A stretch of DNA of 64,000 nt from Erythrobacter sp. BLCC-B19 (GCF_028621955.1 NZ_CP117516.1:1510001-1574000); one strand, 5' to 3'; shown: positions 23,612-32,889, counted from the stretch's first letter. Translations and numbers: made by a program. Notes: generated by a model not told the origin, from the sequence alone.

Positions 23612-24193
23612 GTGGGAATTTCGCTTCAGAAGAGCCAGTCGGTCAGCCTCGCGAAGGAGGCCAAGCACGGACTGGAAAGGATCACCCTCGGCGTGGGCTG
23701 GGATGTCGCCAAGGGCGGCTTTTTCGGCGGATTGTTCGGCGGGGGCGGGGATATTGATCTCGACGCCTCGTGCATCACCTTCGATGCCGACAAGGCGGTG
23801 CTCGAACAGGTGTGGTTCGGCAAGCTGACCAACGCCGCCGGCACGATCCGCCACAGCGGCGACAACCTGACCGGCGAAGGCGACGGCGATGACGAGAGCA
23901 TCGCGATCCAGCTCGACAAGCTCGATCCCAAGGTCGAATATATCGTCCTTACCGTGAACAGCTTTCGCGGGCAGACCTTCGACAAGGTCGCCAATGCCTT
24001 TGCGCGGGTGGTCGACAATCGCAGCGGGCAGGAAATGGCCAAGTTCGTCATTTCCGACGCTGGCCCCCACACCGGGATCATCCTTGCCAGCCTCACCCGC
24101 AATGGCGGGCAGTGGGATTTCAAGGCGATTGGCGAGCGCACCGGCGGCCGCACCGTCCACGATCTGACCGCCCCGGCGCGCGCGATCCTGTAA
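23612..24193 (+). CDS. TerD-family stress protein (TerZ-like)
   Basis: The 193-residue TerD-domain protein starts at GTG 23612 with GGGGGA upstream. Calcium-binding signatures are DLDAS at residues 49-53 and [13 protein letters not shown] at 83-95. A glycine-rich insert (GGFFGGLFGGGGD) precedes the first motif, unlike the two other TerD proteins here. TerD proteins bind Ca2+ and are part of the tellurite/phage/colicin resistance (Ter) system. It opens the Ter island, and the following gene encodes TerA. Confidence 0.9.
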   Translation: MGISLQKSQSVSLAKEAKHGLERITLGVGWDVAKGGFFGGLFGGGGDIDLDASCITFDADKAVLEQVWFGKLTNAAGTIRHSGDNLTGEGDGDDESIAIQLDKLDPKVEYIVLTVNSFRGQTFDKVANAFARVVDNRSGQEMAKFVISDAGPHTGIILASLTRNGGQWDFKAIGERTGGRTVHDLTAPARAIL

Positions 24194-24257
24194 TCCGGCG
24201 GGCTGCGCACCGCCGCGCACGCCCCCGTCTCATTTCCTACCAGCTGGAGCACAGCCC

Positions 24258-25445
24258 ATGCAGTTGCAACGCGGAGAAAAGCGCTCTCTCGCCGATCTGG
24301 GCGTTGGCCCGCAGTGCGAGGTCAAGGTCGATTTCGGGATGGACGGGATCGACATTGCCGCCTTCGGGCTCGAACCCGGGCAGAAGATCGGCGATGACCG
24401 CTATGTCGTGCTGTTCTCCAACCCTGCCACGCCGGGCGGCGAGGTGCGCATGGCGACGAGCGGCAATTCGGCGAGCTTCACCCTCGATCTCGACCGCCTG
24501 CCCGCGAGCATCGACCGCATCGTCTTCACCGCGACGCATGATACCCGCGCCGTGGGTGAAAGCCGCCCGCTGACGGTGACGCTCGATGGCGGCAAGGCGA
24601 GCTTCGATGCCGCCGCCGCGCTCACCAACGAAAAGGCGGTGATGCTGGCGGAAGTCTATCGCCATTCCTCGGGCTGGAAGATCGGGACGATTGCCGCAGG
24701 GTTCGCGGGCGGTCTGGCCGCGCTGATCGGGCATTTCGGCGGCGAGGTGGATGAACCTGCCCCGGCCCCCGCTCCGCCGCCGCCCCCTCCGGCACCTCCG
24801 CCGCCTCCTCCTCCACCCCCGCCGCCGCCCGCCGCGCCGGTGAGCCTCAAGAAGATCAGCCTCGACAAGGGCAATTCCTCGGTCAGCCTCAAGAAGCAGG
24901 GCAACACCTTCGGCGAGATCGTGCTCAACTTGAACTGGACGGCGCGCACTCAGAAGAAGGGCTTCTTCGGCGGCAAGCAGCAGCTTGATCTCGATCTTGG
25001 CGTGATCTTCGAGATGGCCGACGGCATGGGCGCAGGCTGCATCCAGGCGCTGGGCCGCAGCTTCGGCTCGTATCACCAGCCGCCCTTCATCGAACTGTCG
25101 GGCGATGACCGCACCGGCGCGGTCGCGGCGGGTGAGACGATCCGCGTCAACGGCCAGTATTTCGATTACATCCGCCGCATCGGCGTGTTCGCGCTGATCT
25201 ATGAAGGTGCGCCCAACTGGGCCGAGACCGATGGCGTGGTGCGCCTCAACATTCCCGGCCAGCCCGAAATCGAAGTCCGCATGGACGAGGTGAACAGCCG
25301 CGAACGCCTGTGCGGGATCGCGGTGATCGACAATGTCGGCGGCGAATTGAAGATGAGCCGGTTGATGCGCTTCTACCAGAGCCAGAAACCGTTCGCCGAG
25401 GATATTGGCGTCTATCTGCAATGGCAGCGCGGCAGTAAGGACTAA
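24258..25445 (+). CDS. terA: TerA-type protein: TerD-like domain, Pro tract, TerA domain
   Basis: This 395-residue protein has three parts. Residues 1-165 are TerD-like (ending AEVYRHSSGWKIGTIAAGFA, GGLAALIGHFG) but lack the DLDAS and GDN..GDDE calcium motifs. Residues 168-192 are a proline-rich tract, nearly uninterrupted. Residues 195-395 form the TerA domain, beginning VSLKKISLDKG and including FFGGKQQLDLDLG. The Pro tract probably keeps the two lobes apart or binds a partner. It lies between a TerD gene and the DUF475 gene and is presumably part of a membrane-associated Ter complex. Confidence 0.88.
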   Translation: MQLQRGEKRSLADLGVGPQCEVKVDFGMDGIDIAAFGLEPGQKIGDDRYVVLFSNPATPGGEVRMATSGNSASFTLDLDRLPASIDRIVFTATHDTRAVGESRPLTVTLDGGKASFDAAAALTNEKAVMLAEVYRHSSGWKIGTIAAGFAGGLAALIGHFGGEVDEPAPAPAPPPPPPAPPPPPPPPPPPPAAPVSLKKISLDKGNSSVSLKKQGNTFGEIVLNLNWTARTQKKGFFGGKQQLDLDLGVIFEMADGMGAGCIQALGRSFGSYHQPPFIELSGDDRTGAVAAGETIRVNGQYFDYIRRIGVFALIYEGAPNWAETDGVVRLNIPGQPEIEVRMDEVNSRERLCGIAVIDNVGGELKMSRLMRFYQSQKPFAEDIGVYLQWQRGSKD

Positions 25446-25488
25446 GCAACAAGACGGCCGTATCACGCGGCCAAGGGGATCTGATTCA

Positions 25489-26541
25489 ATGTTCAAGCAT
25501 TTTGGCGGCTCGCTGCTGTTTACCGCGGTAGGCCTTGCGCTGGGCGGATGGTATGGCTGGGCGCTGACCGGCACGGTCGATGGCGTGCTGTCGATGGTGT
25601 GGATCTGCGCCGTTCTGGCGGTGCTGGAAGTCTCGCTGTCGTTCGATAACGCCGCGGTCAACGCCTCGGTCCTGAAGGACATGGACCCGGTCTGGCAGCA
25701 GCGATTCCTCACCTGGGGGATCGCGATTGCGGTGTTCGGGATGCGGATCGTCTTCCCGCTGGTGATCGTGATGGTCGCGGCGAAGATCGGGCCGGTCGAA
25801 GCGCTCAACCTCGCGCTCAATTCGCCCAAGGAATACCAGACCATCGTGGAAGGCGCGCATGTCGGCCTGATGGGCTTTGGCGGGGCGTTCCTCGGGATGG
25901 TCGGCCTGAACTACTTCTTCGACAGCGACAAGGAAGTGGACTGGATCGCCGCCATCGAACGCCCGCTGGCGAAGGTCGCCGATATCGAGGCGGTGTCCAT
26001 CGGCCTCGTGCTCGCGGGCACCTGGGCGGTGTCGACCGTGCTGCCGGGTGAAGAGGCGCTGACCTTCTTAACCGCCGCCATCGCCGGGCTGCTGACCTAT
26101 CTCGCGGTCGAAGTGGTCAACCACGTGCTCGAACCCCCCACGCCCTCGACCGGCGATGTCGCCAAGGCGGGCTTTGGGGCGTTCCTCTATCTCGAAGTGC
26201 TCGATGCGAGCTTCAGCTTCGACGGGGTGATCGGGGCCTTCGCGCTCACCAACAACCTCATCATCATCGCCATCGGCCTTGGCATCGGCGCGATGTTCGT
26301 GCGCTCGATGACGATCTTCCTCGTCAAGAAGGGCACCATGAGCGAATACCGCTACCTCGAGCACGGCGCATTCTATGCGATCCTCGCGCTCGCGGTGATC
26401 ATGTACCTCAACACCTTCATGCACATTTCCGAAGTCATCACCGGCCTGATCGGGGCGGTGCTGATCGGGCTCGCCTTCTGGTCTTCGGTTCGCTGGAACA
26501 AGGCCAATCCGGACGGCGAGCCGGAGGATGCGCTGGCGTAA
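25489..26541 (+). CDS. DUF475/TerC-like integral membrane protein
   Basis: The 350-residue protein has about nine hydrophobic helices. TerC-family acidic intramembrane motifs appear twice: EVSLSFDNAAVN in the first half and EVLDASFSFDGVIGA in the second, so a pair of Asp/Asn residues could coordinate a metal within the membrane. Length and motifs fit DUF475, the version that accompanies TerD proteins. In Ter systems TerC-like proteins are thought to anchor TerD/TerB proteins to the membrane; TerC relatives also export manganese. Confidence 0.9.
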   Translation: MFKHFGGSLLFTAVGLALGGWYGWALTGTVDGVLSMVWICAVLAVLEVSLSFDNAAVNASVLKDMDPVWQQRFLTWGIAIAVFGMRIVFPLVIVMVAAKIGPVEALNLALNSPKEYQTIVEGAHVGLMGFGGAFLGMVGLNYFFDSDKEVDWIAAIERPLAKVADIEAVSIGLVLAGTWAVSTVLPGEEALTFLTAAIAGLLTYLAVEVVNHVLEPPTPSTGDVAKAGFGAFLYLEVLDASFSFDGVIGAFALTNNLIIIAIGLGIGAMFVRSMTIFLVKKGTMSEYRYLEHGAFYAILALAVIMYLNTFMHISEVITGLIGAVLIGLAFWSSVRWNKANPDGEPEDALA

Positions 26542-26597
26542 GGCTTTCAGAACCGGCGGCCACCCGCGCCGTCAGACTTGGGTAAAGGAGACGAATT

Positions 26598-27176
26598 ATG
26601 GCTATCTCGCTGTCGAAGGGGGGCAATGTCAGCCTCTCGAAGGAAGCGCCCGGGCTTGACCGGATCATGGTCGGCATGGGCTGGGACGTGCGCGCCACCG
26701 ATGGTCAGGATTTCGACCTCGACGCGTCGGCCTTCGTCTGCGGTGCGGGCGGCAAGGTCCGCTCCGACATGGACTTCTGCTTCTACAACAACATGAAGGT
26801 CGCCGACGGCGCGGTCGTCCACCAGGGCGACAACCGCACCGGCGAAGGCGACGGCGATGACGAGCAGATCGAGATCACCCTCTCGAGGCTGCCCGCCGAT
26901 GTCGACAAGGTCGCGGTGGTGGTGACGATCCACAATGGCGACCAGAACGGCCAGACCTTCGGCCAGGTGTCGAACGCCTTCATCCGTCTCGTCGATGCCA
27001 GCAACAACAACGAAGTCGTGCGCTTCGACCTGTCGGAAGATGCCTCGGTCGAAACCGCGATGATCCTCGGCGAAGTCTATCGCCATGGTGCCGAGTGGAA
27101 GTTCCGCGCGGTCGGGCAAGGCTTCAAGGGCGGTCTCGGCCCGCTCGCCGGGCACTTCGGCGTCAACGTCGGCTAA
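26598..27176 (+). CDS. terD: TerD calcium-binding stress protein
   Basis: A canonical 192-residue Ter[21 protein letters not shown] at the start, DLDAS at residues 40-44 and [13 protein letters not shown] at 77-89, with [17 protein letters not shown] closing the fold. It binds two Ca2+ ions by family analogy. AAAGGAGACG precedes the ATG. It shares its N-terminal 20 residues almost exactly with the next gene's product, so the two arose by tandem duplication. Confidence 0.95.
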   Translation: MAISLSKGGNVSLSKEAPGLDRIMVGMGWDVRATDGQDFDLDASAFVCGAGGKVRSDMDFCFYNNMKVADGAVVHQGDNRTGEGDGDDEQIEITLSRLPADVDKVAVVVTIHNGDQNGQTFGQVSNAFIRLVDASNNNEVVRFDLSEDASVETAMILGEVYRHGAEWKFRAVGQGFKGGLGPLAGHFGVNVG

Positions 27177-27243
27177 TCGGGCAAGGCGCGCAGGGGCGGC
27201 AACACCGGCCCTGCGCGCCGCCAACTACAGGGAAGCACACACA

Positions 27244-27825
27244 ATGGCAGTTTCGCTCAGCAAGGGCGGCAATGTCTCGCTCTCGAAGGAAGCACCGGGC
27301 CTCAACGCGGTCACGGTCGGCCTCGGCTGGGACGTGCGGCGCACCGATGGCGCGGCCTTCGATCTCGACGCCTCGGCGTTTGTGGTGGGGGAGAACGACA
27401 AGGTTCTCTCGGACGCGCATTTCATCTTCTACAACAACAAGACCTCGCCCGATGGCGCGGTGGTCTATAGCGGCGACAACCGCACCGGCGAAGGCGCGGG
27501 CGATGACGAGACGATCCTGATCGATTTCGGCAAGCTGACCCCGCAGGCCAAGAAGGTGGTGATCGCTGTCACCATCCATGAAGGCGAGATCAACGGCCAG
27601 AACTTCGGTTCGGTGCAGAACGCCTTTGCGCGCGTGGTCAATCAGGCCGACGGCAAGGAACTGGCGCGTTACGACCTGTCGGAAGACGCTTCGATGAATG
27701 TCGCGATGATCTTCGTCGAGCTCTATCGCGGCCCTCAGGGCGACATCAAGGTCAAGGCGATCGGTGAAGGCTGGCGCAGCGGGCTTGCGGGTCTGGCGGG
27801 CGCGATGGGCGTCAACATCGGCTAA
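27244..27825 (+). CDS. TerD paralogue (TerE-like)
   Basis: A 193-residue TerD protein starting at 27244, duplicate of the upstream one: [25 protein letters not shown] at 40-44 and [13 protein letters not shown] at 77-89, one Asp of the acidic loop being replaced by Ala. It ends AGAMGVNIG. The two TerD genes are separated by 67 bp, and the TerD-protease fusion gene begins 12 bp after this one. Confidence 0.95.
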   Translation: MAVSLSKGGNVSLSKEAPGLNAVTVGLGWDVRRTDGAAFDLDASAFVVGENDKVLSDAHFIFYNNKTSPDGAVVYSGDNRTGEGAGDDETILIDFGKLTPQAKKVVIAVTIHEGEINGQNFGSVQNAFARVVNQADGKELARYDLSEDASMNVAMIFVELYRGPQGDIKVKAIGEGWRSGLAGLAGAMGVNIG

Positions 27826-27837
27826 GGCGGCAAGGCG

Positions 27838-28989
27838 ATGCAGCCCGCCCAGCCCGGACAGCGTGTGCCAATCAGCCCCAAGGCCGATTGCCGCATCACC
27901 TTGCGCGGGAGCGAAGGGCAGCGCATCGCGATTGCCGCGATCAGTCAGGCTGGCGGCGGACGCGTGCTCGCCTTCGAACAGATCGACCCGCAGCACTGGT
28001 TCATGGATGGCATGGCCGAGCTGGAGGGCGATTTCGAGATCGTCGCCTATGTGATGGATGATCGCCACGGCGGATTTACCAATCACGCCTACCCGATCGC
28101 AGTCGAGGTCGACGGCACCACCTGGCAGATGCCCGAGCCGACCGAACAGCTTGCCGCGGTGATCCTCGCGGAAGTCTATACCCGCAATGGCGAGCGGCGG
28201 ATGAAGCTGTCGAACGAGGGCTTCACCTTCGGGATCGATGCCTATGTCCGAGCGCGCAATCTTGGCCCGGTGGAGGTGCCGTTCCGCAACACGCCGGGGG
28301 TGCCCTTGCCCGGCAACGGCCCCGTTCCGCATCCTGACGGGCGCGGGTCGGGTCGTCCGGCGCCGGTGCCGGGGCAATTGCTGGGCAGCGGCAGCGGGGT
28401 GCTGATCGCGCCCGACATCATCGTCACCAATGCCCATGTGATCGAGGACGGCCAGCGCTTCGAAATCGGCCGCGCGCGCGATGTTGCCGTGCCGCTGGCG
28501 GTGGATGTTCAGCATGATCTGGCGCTGCTGCGCTGCACGACCCACGGCAGCCCGCTGCCGCTGCGGATCGGATCGCCGCTGTTCCTTGGCGAAGACGTGA
28601 TGGCGGCAGGCTTCCCGCTGATCGACGTGCTGGGGGCCGATCTCAAGGTGACCACCGGCAATGTCTCGGGGCTGACGGGGGGTGGCGGCGATGTGTCGCG
28701 CTTCCAGTTCAGCGCGCCCATTGGTTCAGGATCGTCGGGCGGGGCGATCATCGACGAATGTGGCAATCTGGTCGGCATCACCTCGGCTAGCCTTGCGCAC
28801 CAGAATATGCGCGAACGCGGGTCGATTTCGGAGAACGTCAATTTCGGCATCCGCGCCGCGCTGGTGTTCGAAATGGCCGCCGCTGCCGGGGCCGATCTGC
28901 CGCCCCTGCCGATTGCGACCGACAATCTGCGCCGCAATGTCGTCGCCCGGGCGCGCAATGCGGTGGTCAGCATCCTCGTCCATGCGTGA
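27838..28989 (+). CDS. TerD-like domain fused to trypsin-like serine protease
   Basis: A 383-residue two-domain protein. Residues 1-145 have the TerD-like pattern (AAVILAEVYTRNGERRMKLSNEG mirrors the TerD C-terminal region) without the calcium motifs. After a Pro/Gly linker (150-180) comes a chymotrypsin/HtrA-type protease, with catalytic His200 (VTNAHV), Asp227 (QHDLALL) and Ser300 (GSSGG). No signal peptide and no PDZ domain, so it should act in the cytoplasm, perhaps recruited to Ter complexes. Its stop overlaps the next start by 8 bp. Its target is unknown. Confidence 0.85.
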   Translation: MQPAQPGQRVPISPKADCRITLRGSEGQRIAIAAISQAGGGRVLAFEQIDPQHWFMDGMAELEGDFEIVAYVMDDRHGGFTNHAYPIAVEVDGTTWQMPEPTEQLAAVILAEVYTRNGERRMKLSNEGFTFGIDAYVRARNLGPVEVPFRNTPGVPLPGNGPVPHPDGRGSGRPAPVPGQLLGSGSGVLIAPDIIVTNAHVIEDGQRFEIGRARDVAVPLAVDVQHDLALLRCTTHGSPLPLRIGSPLFLGEDVMAAGFPLIDVLGADLKVTTGNVSGLTGGGGDVSRFQFSAPIGSGSSGGAIIDECGNLVGITSASLAHQNMRERGSISENVNFGIRAALVFEMAAAAGADLPPLPIATDNLRRNVVARARNAVVSILVHA

Positions 28990-30142
28990 ACCCCGAGCCG
29001 CTCCGGCGGCGCCGCAGCACAGCATGGCAGTCGATCTGCCGACCGGGCGGCTGACCCTCTCAGGAGTCGCACCGCAGCAGGTTGGTGAACTTTGCGATTT
29101 CGCCGCGCGGGCCAATCCCAAGCGCGGGTTCCTGATCGTCTCGAAGGTGCTCGGCCGCCATTTGCCGACCGCGCCGCACGCGTTGCGGGCCGCTGCCGAT
29201 GGGCTCGCCGCCCAGATTCCCGCCGATCTTCCCGCCCCCGTCCTGTTCTGCGGGATGGCCGAAACCGCGACAGGTCTGGCGCAGACGGTGTGGGCGGCAT
29301 GGCGGTCGCGGGTTCCAGCTGTCGCCAGCGCCTATGTCCAGTCGAGCCGCCAGACGGTGCAGGGCGCGCGGGTGTTGTGCCGCTTCGAGGAAGGCCACAG
29401 CCACGCCGCCAGCCACATGGTGCAGGTGGCGGGCGCAATCGAGGCACTGCTGCCCGCCGTGCGCAGCCTTGTCATCATCGACGACGAATGCAGCACCGGC
29501 AGCACCTTTGTCGAAGCCGCCGATGCGCTGGTCGCCGCGCTGCCGGGCGTTGAGACTGTCGCGGTTGCCAGCCTTACCGATTGGAGCGGCGGGGCGTTCC
29601 TGCCGCGGATGCCGCGCCCTGCCAGCGCCCATTCGCTGATCGCGGGCACACTCCACTGGACGCCCGGCGCAGGTCAGGCCGCCGCCACCCTCGCCGCCAC
29701 CGCCAACCGTCACGGCACCGCGCCCGCATCGGGGATGCGCAGCCGCACCGGGCTGCTCGAACCCGAAGCCGCCACCCGCGCCCCCGTCACCGCCGCGCCG
29801 GGGGAGCGGGTGCTGGTGCTCGGCGATGGCGAGCACGCCTATGAAGCCTTGCGGATCGCCGAGGAGATCGCGGCGCAAGGGGGCATCGCGGCGGTGCAAT
29901 CGATCACCCGCACCCCCGCCATGCTCGGCCACGCGATGCAAAGCGTCACCACGCTGGCGGACGCCTATGGATCGGGCGCGGCGTGCCATGTCTACAACCT
30001 CCTCGCCCACCGTCCGGATCGCATCGTGATCGCCGCCGAAGTCGCAGGCGCGCAGGCCGACGAACTGCGCCGCTGGCTCGCCGAAGCGGGCGCGGCTGTC
30101 ATGGTCGAGACACTGCTGTGCCGCTATGGCGAGGGCGCATGA
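28982..30142 (+). CDS. Ter-associated phosphoribosyltransferase with TRSP-like C-terminus
   Basis: A 386-residue protein whose ATG at 28982 lies within the end of the protease gene. It has a type I phosphoribosyltransferase core: FLIVSKVLGRHLP early, GMAETATGLAQ at 91-101 and the PRPP loop VIIDDECSTGST (Asp167, Asp168, Glu169). The C-terminal third (VLVLGDGEHAYEALRIAEEI, CHVYNLLAHRPDRIVI, VMVETLLCRYG) fits the TRSP domain that follows this PRTase in Ter operons. It is predicted to make or transfer a ribosyl-linked metabolite. The next gene overlaps by 4 bp. Confidence 0.82.
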   Translation: MREPRAAPAAPQHSMAVDLPTGRLTLSGVAPQQVGELCDFAARANPKRGFLIVSKVLGRHLPTAPHALRAAADGLAAQIPADLPAPVLFCGMAETATGLAQTVWAAWRSRVPAVASAYVQSSRQTVQGARVLCRFEEGHSHAASHMVQVAGAIEALLPAVRSLVIIDDECSTGSTFVEAADALVAALPGVETVAVASLTDWSGGAFLPRMPRPASAHSLIAGTLHWTPGAGQAAATLAATANRHGTAPASGMRSRTGLLEPEAATRAPVTAAPGERVLVLGDGEHAYEALRIAEEIAAQGGIAAVQSITRTPAMLGHAMQSVTTLADAYGSGAACHVYNLLAHRPDRIVIAAEVAGAQADELRRWLAEAGAAVMVETLLCRYGEGA

Positions 30143-30894
30143 CCGCGCCGCGCCCCCTCATTCTCGCCGACCTCGACGACAGCCTGTTCCAGACCCGCCC
30201 CAAATGCGGGGACTGGCCCGAAGGCGACCTCAAGCTGATGAGCCGTCTCGCCGATGGCACCCCCAGCGGCTATGCCACTCCGCCGCAGCAGGCGCTGCTG
30301 GCATGGCTGGGCGAGGGCGAGCTGGTGCCCGTCACCGCCCGCGCCCGCGAGGTGCTGGCGCGGGTCGATATCGCGCAGGCTCCGGCGATCTGCGCCAATG
30401 GCGGCTGCATCCTCACCGCCGACGGGCAGCCTGACCGCGTGTGGCACGACCTTCTCACCGCCGAAGCCCGCAGCGGCGAAGCCCCTGCCGCGCTCTATCC
30501 GGCACTGACCGATGGACTGGACGCCGCCGCTTTCCGCTACTGGCTGGTGAGCGAGGACGGGCTCGATCTCTACATCGTCATCAAATCGAACCACGGCGAT
30601 GTTCCCGCTCTGACCGCGCTGACCGACACCTTGCGCGTGAGCCTGCCCCAAGGCTGGCGCATCCATGCCAACGGCAACAACCTCGCCTTCCTGCCCCCCT
30701 GGCTGAGCAAGCGCGCGGCGGTGCGGTATTTCCTCCAAAGCGTCCGCCGCGACACGCCGGAGCGGCTGGTTATCGGGATCGGCGACAGCTGGTCGGATGT
30801 CGGCTTTCTCGACCTCGCCGACATGGCGATGATCCCCACCGCCGCGCAGCTGTGGCAGCACCACATCGCCGCCGGGCACGATTGGGTCGACTGA
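30139..30894 (+). CDS. HAD-superfamily phosphatase of the Ter biosynthetic module
   Basis: A 251-residue HAD hydrolase. Motif I is LADLDDSLF with nucleophile Asp11 and acid Asp13, motif II is VPVTAR (Thr66), motif III is the Lys of LSKRAAV, and motif IV is IGIGDSWSD. A large C2-type cap lies between motifs II and III, as in Cof/sucrose-phosphatase-like enzymes that hydrolyse sugar or nucleotide phosphates. The 4-bp ATGA overlap with the PRTase gene implies coupled translation and a shared pathway. The substrate is unknown. Confidence 0.85.
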   Translation: MTAPRPLILADLDDSLFQTRPKCGDWPEGDLKLMSRLADGTPSGYATPPQQALLAWLGEGELVPVTARAREVLARVDIAQAPAICANGGCILTADGQPDRVWHDLLTAEARSGEAPAALYPALTDGLDAAAFRYWLVSEDGLDLYIVIKSNHGDVPALTALTDTLRVSLPQGWRIHANGNNLAFLPPWLSKRAAVRYFLQSVRRDTPERLVIGIGDSWSDVGFLDLADMAMIPTAAQLWQHHIAAGHDWVD

Positions 30895-30898
30895 GGCG

Positions 30899-31972
30899 AT
30901 GCGCGGTTTTTCCGGCTCCTATGCGCCTGAGGATGTGACCTTCCTTCTCAAGCCCGCAGAGGTCGCGCTGACCGACGTGGCTCAGAAGGAGGCGCTGATC
31001 CAGTCGGGCGCGCGGCATTATTCGGAAATGCTGTCGGAGGAACGCCTGCCTGATGCGCGCTATTTCGAACTCTACCGCGCCGCGCTGGCGCGCAATGGCG
31101 GGCGGCTGCGGGCGGATGTCGAAACGCTGGCCGATGCCATCGCTGCGCGCCCCGCTACGGCGCGAAGCTGCACCCTGATCTCGCTCGCCCGCGCGGGGAC
31201 GCCCATTGGCGTGCTGCTGCGCCGCGCGCTGGTGCGGCGCGGGATCGATACCGCGCATTATTCGATCAGCATCATCCGGGGCCGGGGGATCGACCGGGTG
31301 GCGCTCGCCCACATTGCCGCTGCGCGGGGCACCGCTGATGCCGTGTTCGTCGATGGCTGGACGGGCAAGGGCGCGATCACCGGGGAGTTGCACGCGAGCC
31401 TTGGCGATGGCGCGACCGGCTTTGCCCCCTTCCTCGCGGTCATCGCCGATCCGGCCGGCTGCGCCAGCCTTGCCGCCACCGCGCAGGACTATCTCATCCC
31501 CTCGGGCATCCTCGGCGGGATCGTCTCGGGGCTGGTCAGCCGCTCGGTGCTGTCCGATGCGCTGGTGGGCGCGGGCGAGTTCCACGCCTGCCGCATCCTT
31601 GCCGAACACGCCGACGCCGACCAGTCGCGCGCCTTTGTCGATGCGGTCGAGGCGGCGCGCCTGCCGGACGGTGCGGCCCATCCCGGCTGGAGCGCCGCGC
31701 AGGCTCCCGCCGACAACGCCGCCTGCACCGCGCTGGTCGAGGGGGTGATGGCCGAATTTGCCGTCACCAATCTCAACCGCATCAAGCCCGGCATCGCCGA
31801 GGCCACCCGCGCGGTGCTGCGCCGGGTTCCGCAAGCGGTGTTCGTGGCCGATCGGACTGACCCGGAAGTGGCGCATTTGTTGCACCTTGCCGCACAAGTT
31901 GACGTCAGCGTCCTCGAACGGGAACTTGGTAACTACCGCGCCGTAACACTGATTGCGAAAGCAGGAGACTGA
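30899..31972 (+). CDS. Ter-associated PRTase-like (StiP/PRTase_1) protein with PELOTA-like end
   Basis: A 357-residue protein beginning with the family hallmark FSGSYAPEDVTFLLK. The PRTase-like core has CTLISLARAGTPIGVLLRR (91-109) and VFVDGWTGKGAITGEL (149-164) in place of a usual PRPP loop. The last 75 residues (VTNLNRIKPGIAEATRAVLR, AVFVADRTDPEVAHLLHLA) resemble the PELOTA-type RNA-binding domain reported at the end of this family. Databases also call it StiP cysteine protease; I favour the PRTase reading because of the operon partners. It starts 4 bp after the HAD gene. Confidence 0.75.
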   Translation: MRGFSGSYAPEDVTFLLKPAEVALTDVAQKEALIQSGARHYSEMLSEERLPDARYFELYRAALARNGGRLRADVETLADAIAARPATARSCTLISLARAGTPIGVLLRRALVRRGIDTAHYSISIIRGRGIDRVALAHIAAARGTADAVFVDGWTGKGAITGELHASLGDGATGFAPFLAVIADPAGCASLAATAQDYLIPSGILGGIVSGLVSRSVLSDALVGAGEFHACRILAEHADADQSRAFVDAVEAARLPDGAAHPGWSAAQAPADNAACTALVEGVMAEFAVTNLNRIKPGIAEATRAVLRRVPQAVFVADRTDPEVAHLLHLAAQVDVSVLERELGNYRAVTLIAKAGD

Positions 31973-31974
31973 GC

Positions 31975-32889
31975 ATGACCAAAGCGGTCGAACTGGGCGC
32001 GACGCTCTATATCCCGGTGCAGCACCCGCGCCTCGCGGACGTGCTGGCCGGGGCCAATCCTGATTTGCGCTCGGTGGTGATCTGCCTTGAGGATTCGCTC
32101 CACGAGGCTGACGTCGGTGCGGCGCAGGCGGTGTTTGGCGCGATCCTGCGGATGCTGGAGGCCGCGCCGCCGCGCCTGATCGCCTATGCCCGGCCGCGCA
32201 ATCCCGCAATGCTCAGCTGGATGCAGACGCATCCGGGGATCGAGCGCTTGGCGGGATTTGTCCTGCCCAAGATCACCACCGCCAATATTGCCGGTTGGCT
32301 GGCGCGGCTGGAGCGGCCCGAACACGGGATCATGCCCACCATCGAAAGCGCCGAGGCCTTCGACCGCGCGGCACTGATGCAGATGGCTGGCACCCTCGCC
32401 CCGCTGGGCGAGCGCGTCCATGCGGTCAGGATCGGCGGGAACGACATCCTCAACCTGCTCGGCGTGCGCCGCTCGCGCCACCGCACCGCCTATGACGGGC
32501 CTCTGGGCCTCGCGATTGCGACCATGGCCAGCGTCTTCCTGCCCGAGGGGCTCGCGCTCTCGGCCCCGGTGTTCGAACACTACGCCCAGACCGACCTGCT
32601 GCGCGAGGAAGTCGCGCGCGATCTGGAGCATGGCCTGCTCACCAAGACCGCGATCCACCCCTCGCAGGTCGCGATCATCCACGAAGCGCTGCGCCCACTG
32701 GCGAGCGAGGTCGAGGAAGCCCGCGCGATCCTTGCGCGCGAGGCCCGCGCGGTGTTCGGGCACGCGGGCAGTATGTGCGAGCCGACGACCCATGCTCGCT
32801 GGGCGGCGGGCGTGCTGGATCGGGTTGCGGTGCATGGCGTTGCGGAGACAGCGCCCGGCCGCCCACGCAAGCCCACCCGGGCTGCCTGA
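31975..32889 (+). CDS. CitE/HpcH-like lyase of the Ter module
   Basis: A 304-residue TIM-barrel protein of the HpcH/HpaI aldolase-citrate lyase beta family. Seen are ICLEDSLHEAD (Glu39, Asp40), FVLPKIT (Lys99), MPTIESAEAF (Glu124), RIGGNDILN (Arg152, Asp157) and KTAIHPSQV. Family members form or cleave C-C bonds of CoA esters or keto acids using Mg2+. It begins 2 bp after the stop of the PRTase_1-type gene. In Ter operons this enzyme is proposed to help build the unknown metabolite. Confidence 0.85.
   Translation: MTKAVELGATLYIPVQHPRLADVLAGANPDLRSVVICLEDSLHEADVGAAQAVFGAILRMLEAAPPRLIAYARPRNPAMLSWMQTHPGIERLAGFVLPKITTANIAGWLARLERPEHGIMPTIESAEAFDRAALMQMAGTLAPLGERVHAVRIGGNDILNLLGVRRSRHRTAYDGPLGLAIATMASVFLPEGLALSAPVFEHYAQTDLLREEVARDLEHGLLTKTAIHPSQVAIIHEALRPLASEVEEARAILAREARAVFGHAGSMCEPTTHARWAAGVLDRVAVHGVAETAPGRPRKPTRAA

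Noticed and set aside
31975..32889. Citrate lyase beta subunit
   Set aside because: No other citrate lyase subunits are present and the gene is embedded in the Ter module, so CitE-like is the safer call.
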